This document shows positions 1 to 9,546 of a stretch of DNA of 64,000 bases, piece after piece. Each line of letters starts with the position of its first letter. Positions within the stretch are counted from its first letter, which is position 1. The position numbers were made by a program, and so were the translations under genes. The stretch comes from Olsenella timonensis (GTDB lineage: Bacteria > Actinomycetota > Coriobacteriia > Coriobacteriales > Atopobiaceae), in the NCBI RefSeq assembly GCF_900119915.1, contig NZ_LT635455.1, positions 1,054,001 through 1,118,000 of the forward strand, in the 5' to 3' direction. The notes beneath the pieces were generated by a model. The model saw nothing but the letters and a program-made list of their open reading frames with translations, did not search any database and was not told where the DNA came from.

Positions 1-933
1 GACGACATCACGGCGGAGATCCTGTCCTCCGCCTCGGACGAGGGCGAGTGCGAGGGGTACCCCATCTCGTGGAAGCGGACCCAGGCGCGATGGGGGTGGC
101 GGATCGCCCTCGTCGACACCTACTCGCGTGACGCCGCCCTGCGCACCCAGGCCCTCAACGGCCTGGTCATACTGGCGACATCGATGGTCGTGCTCTTCGT
201 CATCGCCTACCTGCTCTCGGGATGGGTGCTGCGCCCGGTCGCGCACGCCTGGGAGCAGCAGCGCCGCTTCGTCTCAGACGCGTCCCATGAGCTCAAGACC
301 CCGCTCGCCGTCATCCTCGCCAACACGCAGATACTCGAGCGCGCGCAGCTGGGCGAGGACGCCGCTCGCTGGGTGCACAGCACCGGCGAGGAGGCGACGC
401 ACATGAAGGAGCTCGTCGAGGACCTGCTCACGCTCGCGCGCGCCGACGAGGCGAGCGACGGCTCGGCGGACGGCATCGCGGCCCCGCAGGAGACGGACCT
501 GACCGAGCTCGTCTCCGGGTGCTGCCTCGAGTTCGACGCGGTTGCCTACGAGCGTGGATGCTCGATCGAGCCTGTCCTCTCCCCTTCCGTCGTCGCGCGC
601 GCCCGCGCGGACGACTACGGCCGCGTCGTTCGGACGCTGCTCGACAACGCGACCAAGTACGCCGACCGCGGGAGCGTCGTTCGTGTGACGCTCTCCCAGG
701 CAGGCCGCAGGGCGCGTCTCACGGTCACCAACCACGGCGAGGTCATCGCACCCGACAAGCTGGACCACCTCTTCGACCGCTTCTATCGGACCGACGACGC
801 CCGCGAGCGGCGGGGTGAGGGTGGGTTCGGGCTCGGGCTCGCGATCGCCAAGAGCCTCGTCGAGTCACAGGGGGGCACCATCACGGCGGCCTCGAGCGAG
901 CGCGACGGAACGACGTTCACCGTCCTGCTCTAG
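1..933 (+). CDS. Sensor histidine kinase, C-terminal part (5' end outside window)
   Basis: The reading frame is open from base 1, so the N-terminus lies upstream. What is visible is the end of an extracytoplasmic part, one membrane segment (about residues 52-78 of the visible part), then a HisKA dimerisation domain with the phospho-acceptor His in SDASHELKTP (His96). An HATPase_c domain follows, with N-box DNATKY and G2-box GFGLGLAIAKS. The linker between membrane and H-box is very short and I see no HAMP domain. This is a membrane kinase of a two-component system. The partner regulator is probably upstream and outside the window, so the signal cannot be named. The next gene (dinB) is convergent. 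Confidence 0.93.
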   Translation, partial: DDITAEILSSASDEGECEGYPISWKRTQARWGWRIALVDTYSRDAALRTQALNGLVILATSMVVLFVIAYLLSGWVLRPVAHAWEQQRRFVSDASHELKTPLAVILANTQILERAQLGEDAARWVHSTGEEATHMKELVEDLLTLARADEASDGSADGIAAPQETDLTELVSGCCLEFDAVAYERGCSIEPVLSPSVVARARADDYGRVVRTLLDNATKYADRGSVVRVTLSQAGRRARLTVTNHGEVIAPDKLDHLFDRFYRTDDARERRGEGGFGLGLAIAKSLVESQGGTITAASSERDGTTFTVLL

Positions 934-970
934 CCCCCGGCCGACCGGCTCACGAGCCTCTCTCGTCACC

Positions 971-2248
971 TCAGAAGTCGGCCTTGTTCATCGGCGCGGT
1001 GTCGGTCGTGGCTTCCCTGAAGCGCAGGTCGCGCCCATAGCCTATCGCATCGTCGCCGTAGCGCTCCCTGAGAGCGTCCGTGACGCGCCCGAGCGCGGAG
1101 CGGTCCCGACCCCCGGGCGGCCCCTCGTTCAGGGCGTCGAGGAGCGAGAGCTGCTCCTCTCCCCCGTCGAACCCCGACGCCCCCACGCCGACCAGCCGGA
1201 CCGGGACTCCCTCGTGCCAGAGCTCGGCCAGCAGCCGCAGCGCCAGCTCCGAGATGTCGCGCTCGTCGTCGCTCGCATGCGGGAGCGCGCGCTGGGCGGT
1301 ATGCGCCCGAAAGGCGTCGAACTTGAGCTTGAGGGTTATGGTCCTGCCCCTGAGGCCCTTTCTCCGGAGCCTGCGCGCCACCAGGCCGCTGACGTGGCGC
1401 ACCGCCGCCTCGAGCTCGTCCCGCGTCGAGAGGTCGCGAGAGAACGTGCGCTCGTTGGAGACGGACTTGGGAAGCTCCTCCGCCGCCGCCTCGCAGACCG
1501 GGCTGCGCTCCTCGCCGGAGGCGCGCAGCACCAAGCGGGGGCCCGCCACGCCGAGTTCGCGCCGCAGGGCGGCCACGTCCGCCCGGGCGAGCTCGCCGAG
1601 CGTGCGTATGCCCATCTCGGCGAGGCGGCGCTGCGTCGCCGGGCCCACCCCGCTCATGGCTCCCACGGGAAGCGGAGCGAGAAACGACCGCTCGGTCCCG
1701 GGGACGACAACGGTGAGACCGCGCGGCTTCTCCCGCTCGGAGGCGATCTTCGCGACGGTCTTGTTGACGCCGACGCCGATCGAGCACGTCACGCCGAGCG
1801 CGGCGACGCGCCCCTGGATGCGTCGGCATATCGCGACCGGGCTCTCGTGGGAGTACCGACCAGGCGTCACGTCGAAGAAGGCCTCGTCGATGGAGACCTG
1901 CTCGACGAGCGGGGTCTCGTCGACGAGGATCGACATGACGGCGTCGCTCATCTCGCGATATCGCTCGTAGTGCCCCTGGGTCCATATGGCATGCGGGCAG
2001 AGGCGGCGCGCGGTGGCGGCGGGCATGGCGGAGTGAACGCCGTAGCGCCGCGCCTCGTAGGATGCCGTCGAGACGACGCCGCGCTTCTCGGCGGACCCTC
2101 CCACGATGAGCGGACGTCCCCGCCACTCCGGGTGGTCGAGCTGTTCGACCGATGCGAAGAAGGCGTCGAGGTCGAGCAGTCCCACGGCAGGGCCCTCCCA
2201 TGCGAGAAGGTCCTGGGAATGCGCCTCGCTGCCGATGTCGCCTCCCAT
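971..2248 (-). CDS. dinB: DNA polymerase IV (Y-family translesion polymerase)
   Basis: This is an error-prone polymerase for lesion bypass. The catalytic carboxylates are in LLDLDAFFASVEQ (Asp26) and SIDEAFFDVT (Asp121, Glu122). The Y-family segment GVGVNKTVAKIASE and helix-hairpin-helix/little-finger regions follow, and the length (425 aa) fits the family. The ATG at 2248 has no clear ribosome site. An in-frame GTG at 2185, preceded by GGGAGGG with about 7 bases spacing, would put the first catalytic Asp at residue 5 and may be the true start. It lies 47 bases after rsfS and could be co-transcribed with it. No LexA box was recognised. Confidence 0.93.
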   Translation of the reverse strand: MGGDIGSEAHSQDLLAWEGPAVGLLDLDAFFASVEQLDHPEWRGRPLIVGGSAEKRGVVSTASYEARRYGVHSAMPAATARRLCPHAIWTQGHYERYREMSDAVMSILVDETPLVEQVSIDEAFFDVTPGRYSHESPVAICRRIQGRVAALGVTCSIGVGVNKTVAKIASEREKPRGLTVVVPGTERSFLAPLPVGAMSGVGPATQRRLAEMGIRTLGELARADVAALRRELGVAGPRLVLRASGEERSPVCEAAAEELPKSVSNERTFSRDLSTRDELEAAVRHVSGLVARRLRRKGLRGRTITLKLKFDAFRAHTAQRALPHASDDERDISELALRLLAELWHEGVPVRLVGVGASGFDGGEEQLSLLDALNEGPPGGRDRSALGRVTDALRERYGDDAIGYGRDLRFREATTDTAPMNKADF

Positions 2249-2295
2249 GTCGCGCGTGTGCCCGGCGCGTCCGGACCGCCCGGCGGGGCGGGCCG

Positions 2296-2652
2296 CTAGG
2301 AGAGCTCCAGGGGGACGCGCGCGGCGTCGCCCCAGAGGTTCTCGAGGCGGTAGAACTCACGCGTCTCGCGGCGGAACACGTGCACGACGACCGAGCCGTA
2401 GTCCACGAGGACCCACGACAGCCCCTCGCGGCCCTCGCACGAGAGCGGCGAGACGCCGCAGTTGGCGCTCACCTTCTCGCGAACCTCGTCGACGATGGCG
2501 TCGACCTGGCGGGGGTTGTCCCCCGAGCAGACGAGGAAGTAGTCGCAGACGTCGGTCAGGGGCGAGAGGTCGAGAAGGACGACGTCGTCCGCCTTCTTCG
2601 AGTCGGCGGCGAGCGCGGCCACGCGGGCGAGCTCGAGCGGGGTGACGGTCAT
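2296..2652 (-). CDS. rsfS: Ribosome silencing factor RsfS (Iojap family)
   Basis: A protein of 118 residues that binds L14 and blocks subunit joining when translation should be reduced. The Iojap/RsfS core is clear: KKADDVVLLDLSPLTDVCDYF, then EGREGLSWVLVDYGSVVVHVF near the C-terminus. The start at 2652 is chosen because CTAAGGAGACACAC lies directly in front of this ATG; an upstream in-frame extension has no family similarity. It is the promoter-distal member of the rplU-to-rsfS group, as in many Gram-positive genomes, following the YqeK-like and nadD genes. Confidence 0.95.
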   Translation of the reverse strand: MTVTPLELARVAALAADSKKADDVVLLDLSPLTDVCDYFLVCSGDNPRQVDAIVDEVREKVSANCGVSPLSCEGREGLSWVLVDYGSVVVHVFRRETREFYRLENLWGDAARVPLELS

Positions 2653-2662
2653 GTGTGTCTCC

Positions 2663-3331
2663 TTAGGTACGGCCCCTCCCGGCGCGTCGCGCCGCGAGGG
2701 AGTTGTAGACGTCGATGGTCCCGGGGTAGAGATAGCGCCCACCCTCGAGCACGTAGACTATGCCGCCGACGAACGAGTCCCAGAAGAGGTCGTCGAGGGG
2801 GGCCCTGCCCACGAGCGCGCGCAGGCGGTCGATGGGGGGAGAGTCGGGCCTGAGGGGCTCGATCCCGTCGGCAACGAAGAGCACCTCGTCGAGGGGGGCC
2901 ATGTCTGCCGCTGCCGAGGTGTGCACCGATATGGCGTGCCACACCGCCGGCGGGAGCTCGGGGAAGCGGCTGGGCAGCGTGCGGGCGGCGATCATGCCGT
3001 GCAGGACCGAGTGGACGAGCTCGAGCTCCACGCCGAGGTCGATGCCGAGCTCGCGGGCGTGGGAGAGCTGCTCGGACACGGGCGAGGCCTTCTCCCAGTC
3101 GTGCAGGAGGCCGGCCGCGCGAGCAAGGAATGGGTCCACGCCGTAGGTCAGCGCGAGGCGCTCGGCGGTCTTGGCGACGGAGAGCGAGTGGGCGAGGCGC
3201 CGGGGCTTCTCGGCCAGGTGCTCCGAGAGCTCCGACGTGATGCGGGCGAGAAGGACCCGCTGCGCCGGCGTGTAGCTCGCCGCGGGCAGGGCGTCTGCGC
3301 ACCCCCTCCCCTTCGCCTTCTTCTTCGCCAT
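2663..3331 (-). CDS. yqeK: HD-domain phosphohydrolase, YqeK-like (predicted Ap4A hydrolase)
   Basis: A 222-residue HD-superfamily protein. Metal ligands are visible as His48 (RRLAHSLSVAKTAE) and His77-Asp78 (AAGLLHDWEK), with later His residues in ELVHSVLHG and ISVHTS. Members of the YqeK family are symmetrical diadenosine tetraphosphate hydrolases, and the position between nadD and rsfS is the usual one for YqeK. The start overlaps the nadD stop by one base (TGATG), so translation is probably coupled. The N-terminal 20 residues, rich in Lys, are not part of the conserved domain. Confidence 0.88.
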   Translation of the reverse strand: MAKKKAKGRGCADALPAASYTPAQRVLLARITSELSEHLAEKPRRLAHSLSVAKTAERLALTYGVDPFLARAAGLLHDWEKASPVSEQLSHARELGIDLGVELELVHSVLHGMIAARTLPSRFPELPPAVWHAISVHTSAAADMAPLDEVLFVADGIEPLRPDSPPIDRLRALVGRAPLDDLFWDSFVGGIVYVLEGGRYLYPGTIDVYNSLAARRAGRGRT

Positions 3332-4038
3332 CAGGCGACCACCTCGCCCGTGTGCCCGTAGCGGTTGCGGGGGGCGCCGTAGAGCCCGTGCTTGTGAAGG
3401 TAGCCGGTCACAGCGTCGGGCGTGAGGTAGCGCAGGCTCTGGCCCGCCGCGACGCGGTCCCTGAGGTGGCTCGAGGAGATGGCCAGGGCCGGGACGGAGA
3501 GGTAGGTCACGTCGAAGTCGAGCCCCGAGGCGGCTATGGCGTCCCATGCACGGTCGAGGTCGTAGCCGGGGCGCGTGGCCGCCACGAGGTGCGCCAGGCG
3601 CGCGATGTCGGCGGCGTCGCGCCACGAGACGATATCGGTGATGGCGTCTGCGCCGGTGATGAAGTAGAACTCGACGTTGTCGGGATAGAGCTCGCGCAGG
3701 AGGCGGAGGGTGTCAGCCGTGTAGGTCACGCCCGCGCGGTCGATCTCGAAGCGGGAGGCGACGAAGTGGGGGTTGTCTGCGGTGGCGAGCAGCGTCATCG
3801 CGAAGCGCTCCTCGCCAGAGGTGACGCGCTGGTCCTGCTTGAAGGCGGGACGCCCGGCGGGCATGAAGACGACGAGGTCGAGCGAGAGGTCGTCGAAGGC
3901 CTGCTCGGCGGTCACGAGGTGCCCGTTGTGGATGGGGTCGAACGTGCCGCCCATGACGCCCAGGCGATAGGTCCTCCCCGCGTCGGACCCCAGTACGGGG
4001 AGATCCACCTCGCGCAGGCGCGCGGCGTCCACGGTCAT
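3331..4038 (-). CDS. nadD: Nicotinate-nucleotide adenylyltransferase
   Basis: Converts nicotinate mononucleotide plus ATP to deamido-NAD in NAD synthesis. The nucleotidyltransferase signature GGTFDPIHNGH (HxGH at residues 37-40) is present, with the C-terminal ISSSHLRD motif that contacts the adenylate. The chosen ATG at 4038 overlaps the proA stop (ATGA). It gives an N-terminal extension of about 25 residues before the Rossmann strand, longer than usual, so an internal start is possible. A longer in-frame extension to 4233 would run inside proA and is rejected. Confidence 0.95.
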   Translation of the reverse strand: MTVDAARLREVDLPVLGSDAGRTYRLGVMGGTFDPIHNGHLVTAEQAFDDLSLDLVVFMPAGRPAFKQDQRVTSGEERFAMTLLATADNPHFVASRFEIDRAGVTYTADTLRLLRELYPDNVEFYFITGADAITDIVSWRDAADIARLAHLVAATRPGYDLDRAWDAIAASGLDFDVTYLSVPALAISSSHLRDRVAAGQSLRYLTPDAVTGYLHKHGLYGAPRNRYGHTGEVVA

Positions 4039-5318
4039 CGCACCTGCCCCTCCCCTCGCACGACCCACTTGAGCGTGGTGAGGGCCTCGGCCCCCATCGG
4101 CCCGCGCGCGTGAAGCTTCTGGGTGGAGATGCCGATCTCGGCGCCGAGGCCGAAGACGCCGCCGTCGGTGAAGCGCGTCGAGGCGTTGGCGTATACGACC
4201 GCGGCGTCGACGTCCGCGAGAAACGCCTCGCACGCAGCGTAGGAGTCGGCGACGATGGCCTCGGAGTGCCCGGTCCCGTAGCGGTTCACGTGTGCGACCG
4301 CCTCACCCAGGTCCCGGACCACGTGGCAGCTGATCTCCGGTGCGAGGTACTCCCTGCCCCAGTCGTCCTCGGTTGCCTCCACGAGGTGCGCGGACACGAG
4401 CGCTCGGTCCCCCTCGCCAAGGGAGCCGGCGACGGCGAGCGTGCGCGCGTCTCCGTGCACGAGGACGCCCGCCCCGGCGAGCTCGACCAGCATGCCGGGA
4501 AGGAAGCGGTCCGCGACGGCGTCGTCGACCAGCAGAGACTCCGCGGCGTTGCAGACGCCCACGCGCTGGGTCTTGGCGTTCATGACGATCGCACGCGCAC
4601 GGCCGAGGTCGGCGCTCTCGTGGACGTAGACGTGACAGTTGCCGGTGCCGGTCTCGATGACGGGGACCTTCGCGCCCTCGACGCAGGCCCGGATGAGCGC
4701 CGCGCCGCCGCGCGGGATGAGGACGTCCACGAGCCCCGTGGCGCCGAGGAGCTCGGCGGTCTGGGTGTGGTTGGCGTCGTCGTCGACGTACTGGAGCGCG
4801 TCGACGGGGAGGCCGGCGTCGGCGAGGGCCGCGCGGCACGCCTCGACGAGGGCAAGGCAGGACTCGCGGGCCGCCGACCCGCCCTTGAGGACGCAGGCGT
4901 TCCCCGAGCGGAGGCAGAGGCCGAAGGCGTCGGCCGTGACGTTGGGACGCGCCTCGTAGATCATCGCCACGACGCCGAGCGGCACGCTTATGCGCTCGAC
5001 GCGCAGCCCGTTCTGCAGGGTCGAACCGCCGAGCACGCGGCCGAGCGGGTCGTCCTGGCGCGCGATCTGGTCGAGCGAGTCGGCGATCTGGTCGATGCGG
5101 CCCTCGTCGAGCATGAGGCGGTCCTGGAGCGGCTCGCTCATGCCTGCGGCCCTCGCGCGCCCGAGGTCGAGCGCGTTGGCGGCGACGATGTCGTTCGATG
5201 CGGCACGGATGCGCTCGGCGGCGCGGCGCAGCGCGAGCTCGCGCACGGCCCGGGAGGCTCGCGCGAGCACCGGCGCGGAGGTTCGGGCGAGAAGCGCCTT
5301 GTCCCTGGCCTCGGACAT
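4035..5318 (-). CDS. proA: Gamma-glutamyl phosphate reductase (glutamate-5-semialdehyde dehydrogenase)
   Basis: Second step of proline synthesis: NADPH-dependent reduction of glutamyl-5-phosphate. The 427-residue length is typical. Visible motifs are IYEARPNVTADAF, LKGGSAA, PRGGAALI, IETGTGNCHVYV and the catalytic Cys256 in TQRVGVCNAAES. An AAAGGAG ribosome site lies about 6 bases before the ATG. It is separated from proB by 55 bases and overlaps nadD by 4 bases, so proB-proA-nadD appear to be one transcript. ProA and ProB are expected to act as a complex, because the acyl phosphate is labile. Confidence 0.97.
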   Translation of the reverse strand: MSEARDKALLARTSAPVLARASRAVRELALRRAAERIRAASNDIVAANALDLGRARAAGMSEPLQDRLMLDEGRIDQIADSLDQIARQDDPLGRVLGGSTLQNGLRVERISVPLGVVAMIYEARPNVTADAFGLCLRSGNACVLKGGSAARESCLALVEACRAALADAGLPVDALQYVDDDANHTQTAELLGATGLVDVLIPRGGAALIRACVEGAKVPVIETGTGNCHVYVHESADLGRARAIVMNAKTQRVGVCNAAESLLVDDAVADRFLPGMLVELAGAGVLVHGDARTLAVAGSLGEGDRALVSAHLVEATEDDWGREYLAPEISCHVVRDLGEAVAHVNRYGTGHSEAIVADSYAACEAFLADVDAAVVYANASTRFTDGGVFGLGAEIGISTQKLHARGPMGAEALTTLKWVVRGEGQVR

Positions 5319-5373
5319 GTCAGTCTCCTTTCGTCGTCCTTCCTAGAGGATACCCGACGCCCGCGCGGGGGCG

Positions 5374-6486
5374 CTAGAAGACGAGAAGGTCGTCGCGGTG
5401 CACCGCCGGCTGGGCGCGCTCGTCGCCGAGGAAGCGCGCGATGACGTCGAGCTTGATGCCGCGCACCCGCGCCATGTCCTCCGAGGAGTAGCGCACCACG
5501 CCGCGGCCGACGACGTCGCCGGTGTCGGAGCGGACGTTGACGACGTCGCCGGCGGAGAACGAGCCGCTCGAGGCGCTCACCCCGACGGGCAGGATGGACG
5601 CCCCGCGCTCCAGCACGGCCCTCGTGGCCCCGGCATCGAGCGAGATGGACCCGCGCGGAACCTCGGCGAGGCCGATCCAGAGCTTGCGCCCGCCCTCGTG
5701 CGGCGCGCCGGCCGGGGCCTCGAAGCGCGTGCCGACGCGCTCCCCCGCCACGGCGTCGAGCAGCGCGTCGGGCCTCCTCCCTCGACAGATGATCATGGGG
5801 ACGCCGACGGCGAGCATGGCCCGGGCGGCCCTGAGCTTCGACGACATGCCGCCGGTGCCAAACGACGTGCCGGCGCCCCCCGCGAGAGCCGTGAGCTCGG
5901 GCCCGACCTCGTCGACGTGCTCGATGAGGGTTGCCGTGGGGTCCTCCTGGGGGTTCGCGGTGTAGAGGCCGTCGACGTCGGAGCAGATGAGATAGAGGTC
6001 GGCGCCCACCATCGCCGAGACCAGCGCCCCGAGCATGTCGTTGTCGCCGAAGGCGAACTCGGCGGTGGAGACGGTGTCGTTCTCGTTCACGACGGGAACG
6101 GCGCCCAGCTCGATCAGGCGCGAGAGCGTCGTGCGCGCGTTGAGGAAGCCATCGCGGTCCATGACGTCCCGGCGGGTGAGGAGGACCTGGCCGCAGGGGA
6201 TGCCGCGCTCGGCGAGGACGTCGGCGTACGCCTGGGTGAGGCGGGCCTGCCCGGCCGAGGCGCAGGCCTGCAGCGTCGCCAGGTCCTCGGGGCGATCGGA
6301 GAAGCCAAGCGTCTCGCGACCGGCGGCGGCAGCGCCGGAGGAGACAATGACGACGCGGGTGCCGAGCGAAACAAGCCTGGCGACCTGGTCGCAGAGGGAG
6401 CGAATGTAGTCGCGGTCGAGCGCGCCGGCAGCGTCGACGAGCGTCGAGGAGCCGACCTTGACGACCACGAGCCTCGGCCGCGCCAT
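5374..6486 (-). CDS. proB: Glutamate 5-kinase with C-terminal PUA domain
   Basis: First step of proline synthesis, phosphorylating the gamma-carboxyl of glutamate. The amino-acid kinase domain (about residues 1-260) shows VVKVGSST at the N-terminus, VSSGAAAAG, and VVNENDTVS in the catalytic region. The C-terminal part (about 275-360) is a PUA domain (ISLDAGATRAVLERGASILPVG). This matches the long, proline-feedback-inhibited form of the enzyme. The ATG abuts the obg stop codon (TAGATG), so the two are translationally coupled. Confidence 0.97.
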   Translation of the reverse strand: MARPRLVVVKVGSSTLVDAAGALDRDYIRSLCDQVARLVSLGTRVVIVSSGAAAAGRETLGFSDRPEDLATLQACASAGQARLTQAYADVLAERGIPCGQVLLTRRDVMDRDGFLNARTTLSRLIELGAVPVVNENDTVSTAEFAFGDNDMLGALVSAMVGADLYLICSDVDGLYTANPQEDPTATLIEHVDEVGPELTALAGGAGTSFGTGGMSSKLRAARAMLAVGVPMIICRGRRPDALLDAVAGERVGTRFEAPAGAPHEGGRKLWIGLAEVPRGSISLDAGATRAVLERGASILPVGVSASSGSFSAGDVVNVRSDTGDVVGRGVVRYSSEDMARVRGIKLDVIARFLGDERAQPAVHRDDLLVF

Positions 6487-8007
<1,521 letters not shown>

Positions 8008-8032
8008 TCAACACTCTGGACGACGCGACGAG

Positions 8033-8281
8033 CTACGCCTCGCGGACGTGGACGCGGTGCTTGACGCCCTTGGTGAACTCGACGGTGCCGGCGGTGAGGG
8101 CGAACAGCGTGTCGTCCTTGCCGATGCCGACGTTGTCACCCGGGTGGATGTGAGTGCCGCGCTGACGGACGAGAATCTCGCCGGCCTTCACGAACTGGCC
8201 GCCGTAGCGCTTGGTGCCCAGACGCTGGGCGTTGGAATCGCGGCCGTTGCGGGACGAGCCGAGACCTTTCTTGTGAGCCAT
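8033..8281 (-). CDS. rpmA: 50S ribosomal protein L27
   Basis: An 82-residue L27 that begins directly with [16 protein letters not shown], the N-terminus that reaches the peptidyl-transferase centre. It has no N-terminal cleavable extension of the kind seen in Firmicutes. The core [22 protein letters not shown] is fully conserved. It follows rplU by 36 bases and is followed by a strong hairpin terminator. Confidence 0.98.
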   Translation of the reverse strand: MAHKKGLGSSRNGRDSNAQRLGTKRYGGQFVKAGEILVRQRGTHIHPGDNVGIGKDDTLFALTAGTVEFTKGVKHRVHVREA

Positions 8282-8317
8282 GATATGACCTGCCTTTTCT
8301 TACGCGAGGGACGAGCG

Positions 8318-8626
8318 TTACGCGGGAATCTCGACGACCTTGAGCTTCGTCAGGTTCTGACGGTGGCCGTTGGCGCGGTGATAGCGCTTGCGCTTCTTGA
8401 GCTTGAAGACGAGGACCTTCTCGCCCTTGAACTGCTCGACGACCTCGGCGGTGACCTTCTTGCCCTCGAGGGGAGCAGAGCCAACGATGGTCTTGGTGCC
8501 GTCGTTCACGAGAAGGACGGGCAGCTCGACCTTGTCGCCAGGCTGCGCGTCGAGCTTCTCGACGTCGATGACGTCACCCTCGGCAACCTTATACTGCTTG
8601 CCACCAGTTGCTACGATTGCGTACAT
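8318..8626 (-). CDS. rplU: 50S ribosomal protein L21
   Basis: A 102-residue L21 beginning MYAIVATGGKQYKVAEGDVI and ending with the conserved FKLKKRKRYHRANGHRQ region, which contacts 23S rRNA. It is the first gene of the rplU-rpmA pair and has a consensus-like promoter about 45 bases upstream, so ribosomal-protein expression here is set independently of the upstream DUF2344 gene. Confidence 0.98.
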   Translation of the reverse strand: MYAIVATGGKQYKVAEGDVIDVEKLDAQPGDKVELPVLLVNDGTKTIVGSAPLEGKKVTAEVVEQFKGEKVLVFKLKKRKRYHRANGHRQNLTKLKVVEIPA

Positions 8627-8667
8627 GTGCGGAACCCTTCATTGCTGGCTGAATGCAACAGTTGCTT

Positions 8668-8696
8668 ATATTACTAGCAGCGTCCGGACTCGTCAA
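8668..8696 (-). promoter_or_regulatory. Strong sigma-70-type promoter for rplU
   Basis: On the minus strand TTGACG and TAATAT are separated by exactly 17 bases. The -10 ends 41 bases before the rplU ATG. It is the best -35/-10 match I found in the window, in keeping with the high expression expected for ribosomal proteins. Confidence 0.8.
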
Positions 8697-8775
8697 CAAA
8701 GGAGTTGGCGTGACCTGCGGATACCGTAAGGGAAAAGACGGCACCGAGCGTCGCGCCCGGACGATGCGACCTTGC

Positions 8776-9546
8776 TCAGGATAATGGTGCGCGACACTCT
8801 TCGCCAAAGGGTCCGAGAGGCTCCACAAGACGCCCATGTTCCTCGTGCCACTGCCCGGTGCGACGCACCCGCATGACCTCCGCCTCCCCCGCCCCGACGC
8901 GCTCGAGGGCGGCGGCGACGAGAATCTGGGGCCGCAGCGCCCCGGCGTGCGACGAGCGCGTCTCGAGCTCGAGCCGCACGACGCCCGGGGCGACGTCGCA
9001 GGCCCCGGCGCCCGCGAGCGCGACGCCGACGTCGACCGTCTTCGCCCGGTCTCCGCGCAGGTAGGTGAGCGACCCCTCGCCCCTGACCGCCTCGATGCCC
9101 TCGAGGAGGTCGTCGGCGCGAGCGCCCCCGCACTCGACCGTCACCTCCCATGCGGCGCGGTCCAGCCAGGCCTCCAGCGCGGGAAGGCGCCCGGGGACGT
9201 AGGAGGCCCCGGACGGGGCGAGTGCGCCGGGCGTGGCCGCGCGCAGCCTCTCGAGGGCCTCGCGCGCATCCACCTCCTCGGTCAGACGCACGTCAAAGTA
9301 CTCGCACACCGAGCTCGTCCCGGTGGGGAGCGCGCTCGAGAACTGTATGCGCATCCGCCGCGCGAACCCGTTTCCGATCGAGAAGGGAAGCCCCGAGCGC
9401 CTCACGCAGCGCTCCACGGTCGAGATCAGGTCGAGGTGACCGAGGAAGGCGAGGCGGCTGTCCTTGCGGTAGCGGACGCGCAGGCGGGAGAGGTCCGCCT
9501 TGACGGGGAGGTCCTGCGGACGCGCGCACGTAGGCTGGACGCTCAT
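8776..9546 (-). CDS. DUF2344 / TIGR03936 radical SAM-linked protein
   Basis: A 256-residue protein of the DUF2344 family, recognised by RVRYRKDSRLAFLGHLDLISTVERC near the N-terminus and the region FARRMRIQFSSALPTGTSS. Members almost always sit next to, or are fused to, a TIGR03960 radical SAM protein, as here: the start overlaps that gene's stop by 4 bases (ATGA). The function is not established. The conserved pairing suggests that the two act together, perhaps with this protein supplying substrate recognition; that is inference. Confidence 0.9.
   Translation of the reverse strand: MSVQPTCARPQDLPVKADLSRLRVRYRKDSRLAFLGHLDLISTVERCVRRSGLPFSIGNGFARRMRIQFSSALPTGTSSVCEYFDVRLTEEVDAREALERLRAATPGALAPSGASYVPGRLPALEAWLDRAAWEVTVECGGARADDLLEGIEAVRGEGSLTYLRGDRAKTVDVGVALAGAGACDVAPGVVRLELETRSSHAGALRPQILVAAALERVGAGEAEVMRVRRTGQWHEEHGRLVEPLGPFGEECRAPLS

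Noticed and set aside
815-2299. 494-codon plus-strand frame opposite dinB
   Set aside because: Antisense shadow of DNA polymerase IV; no motifs and no ribosome site of note.
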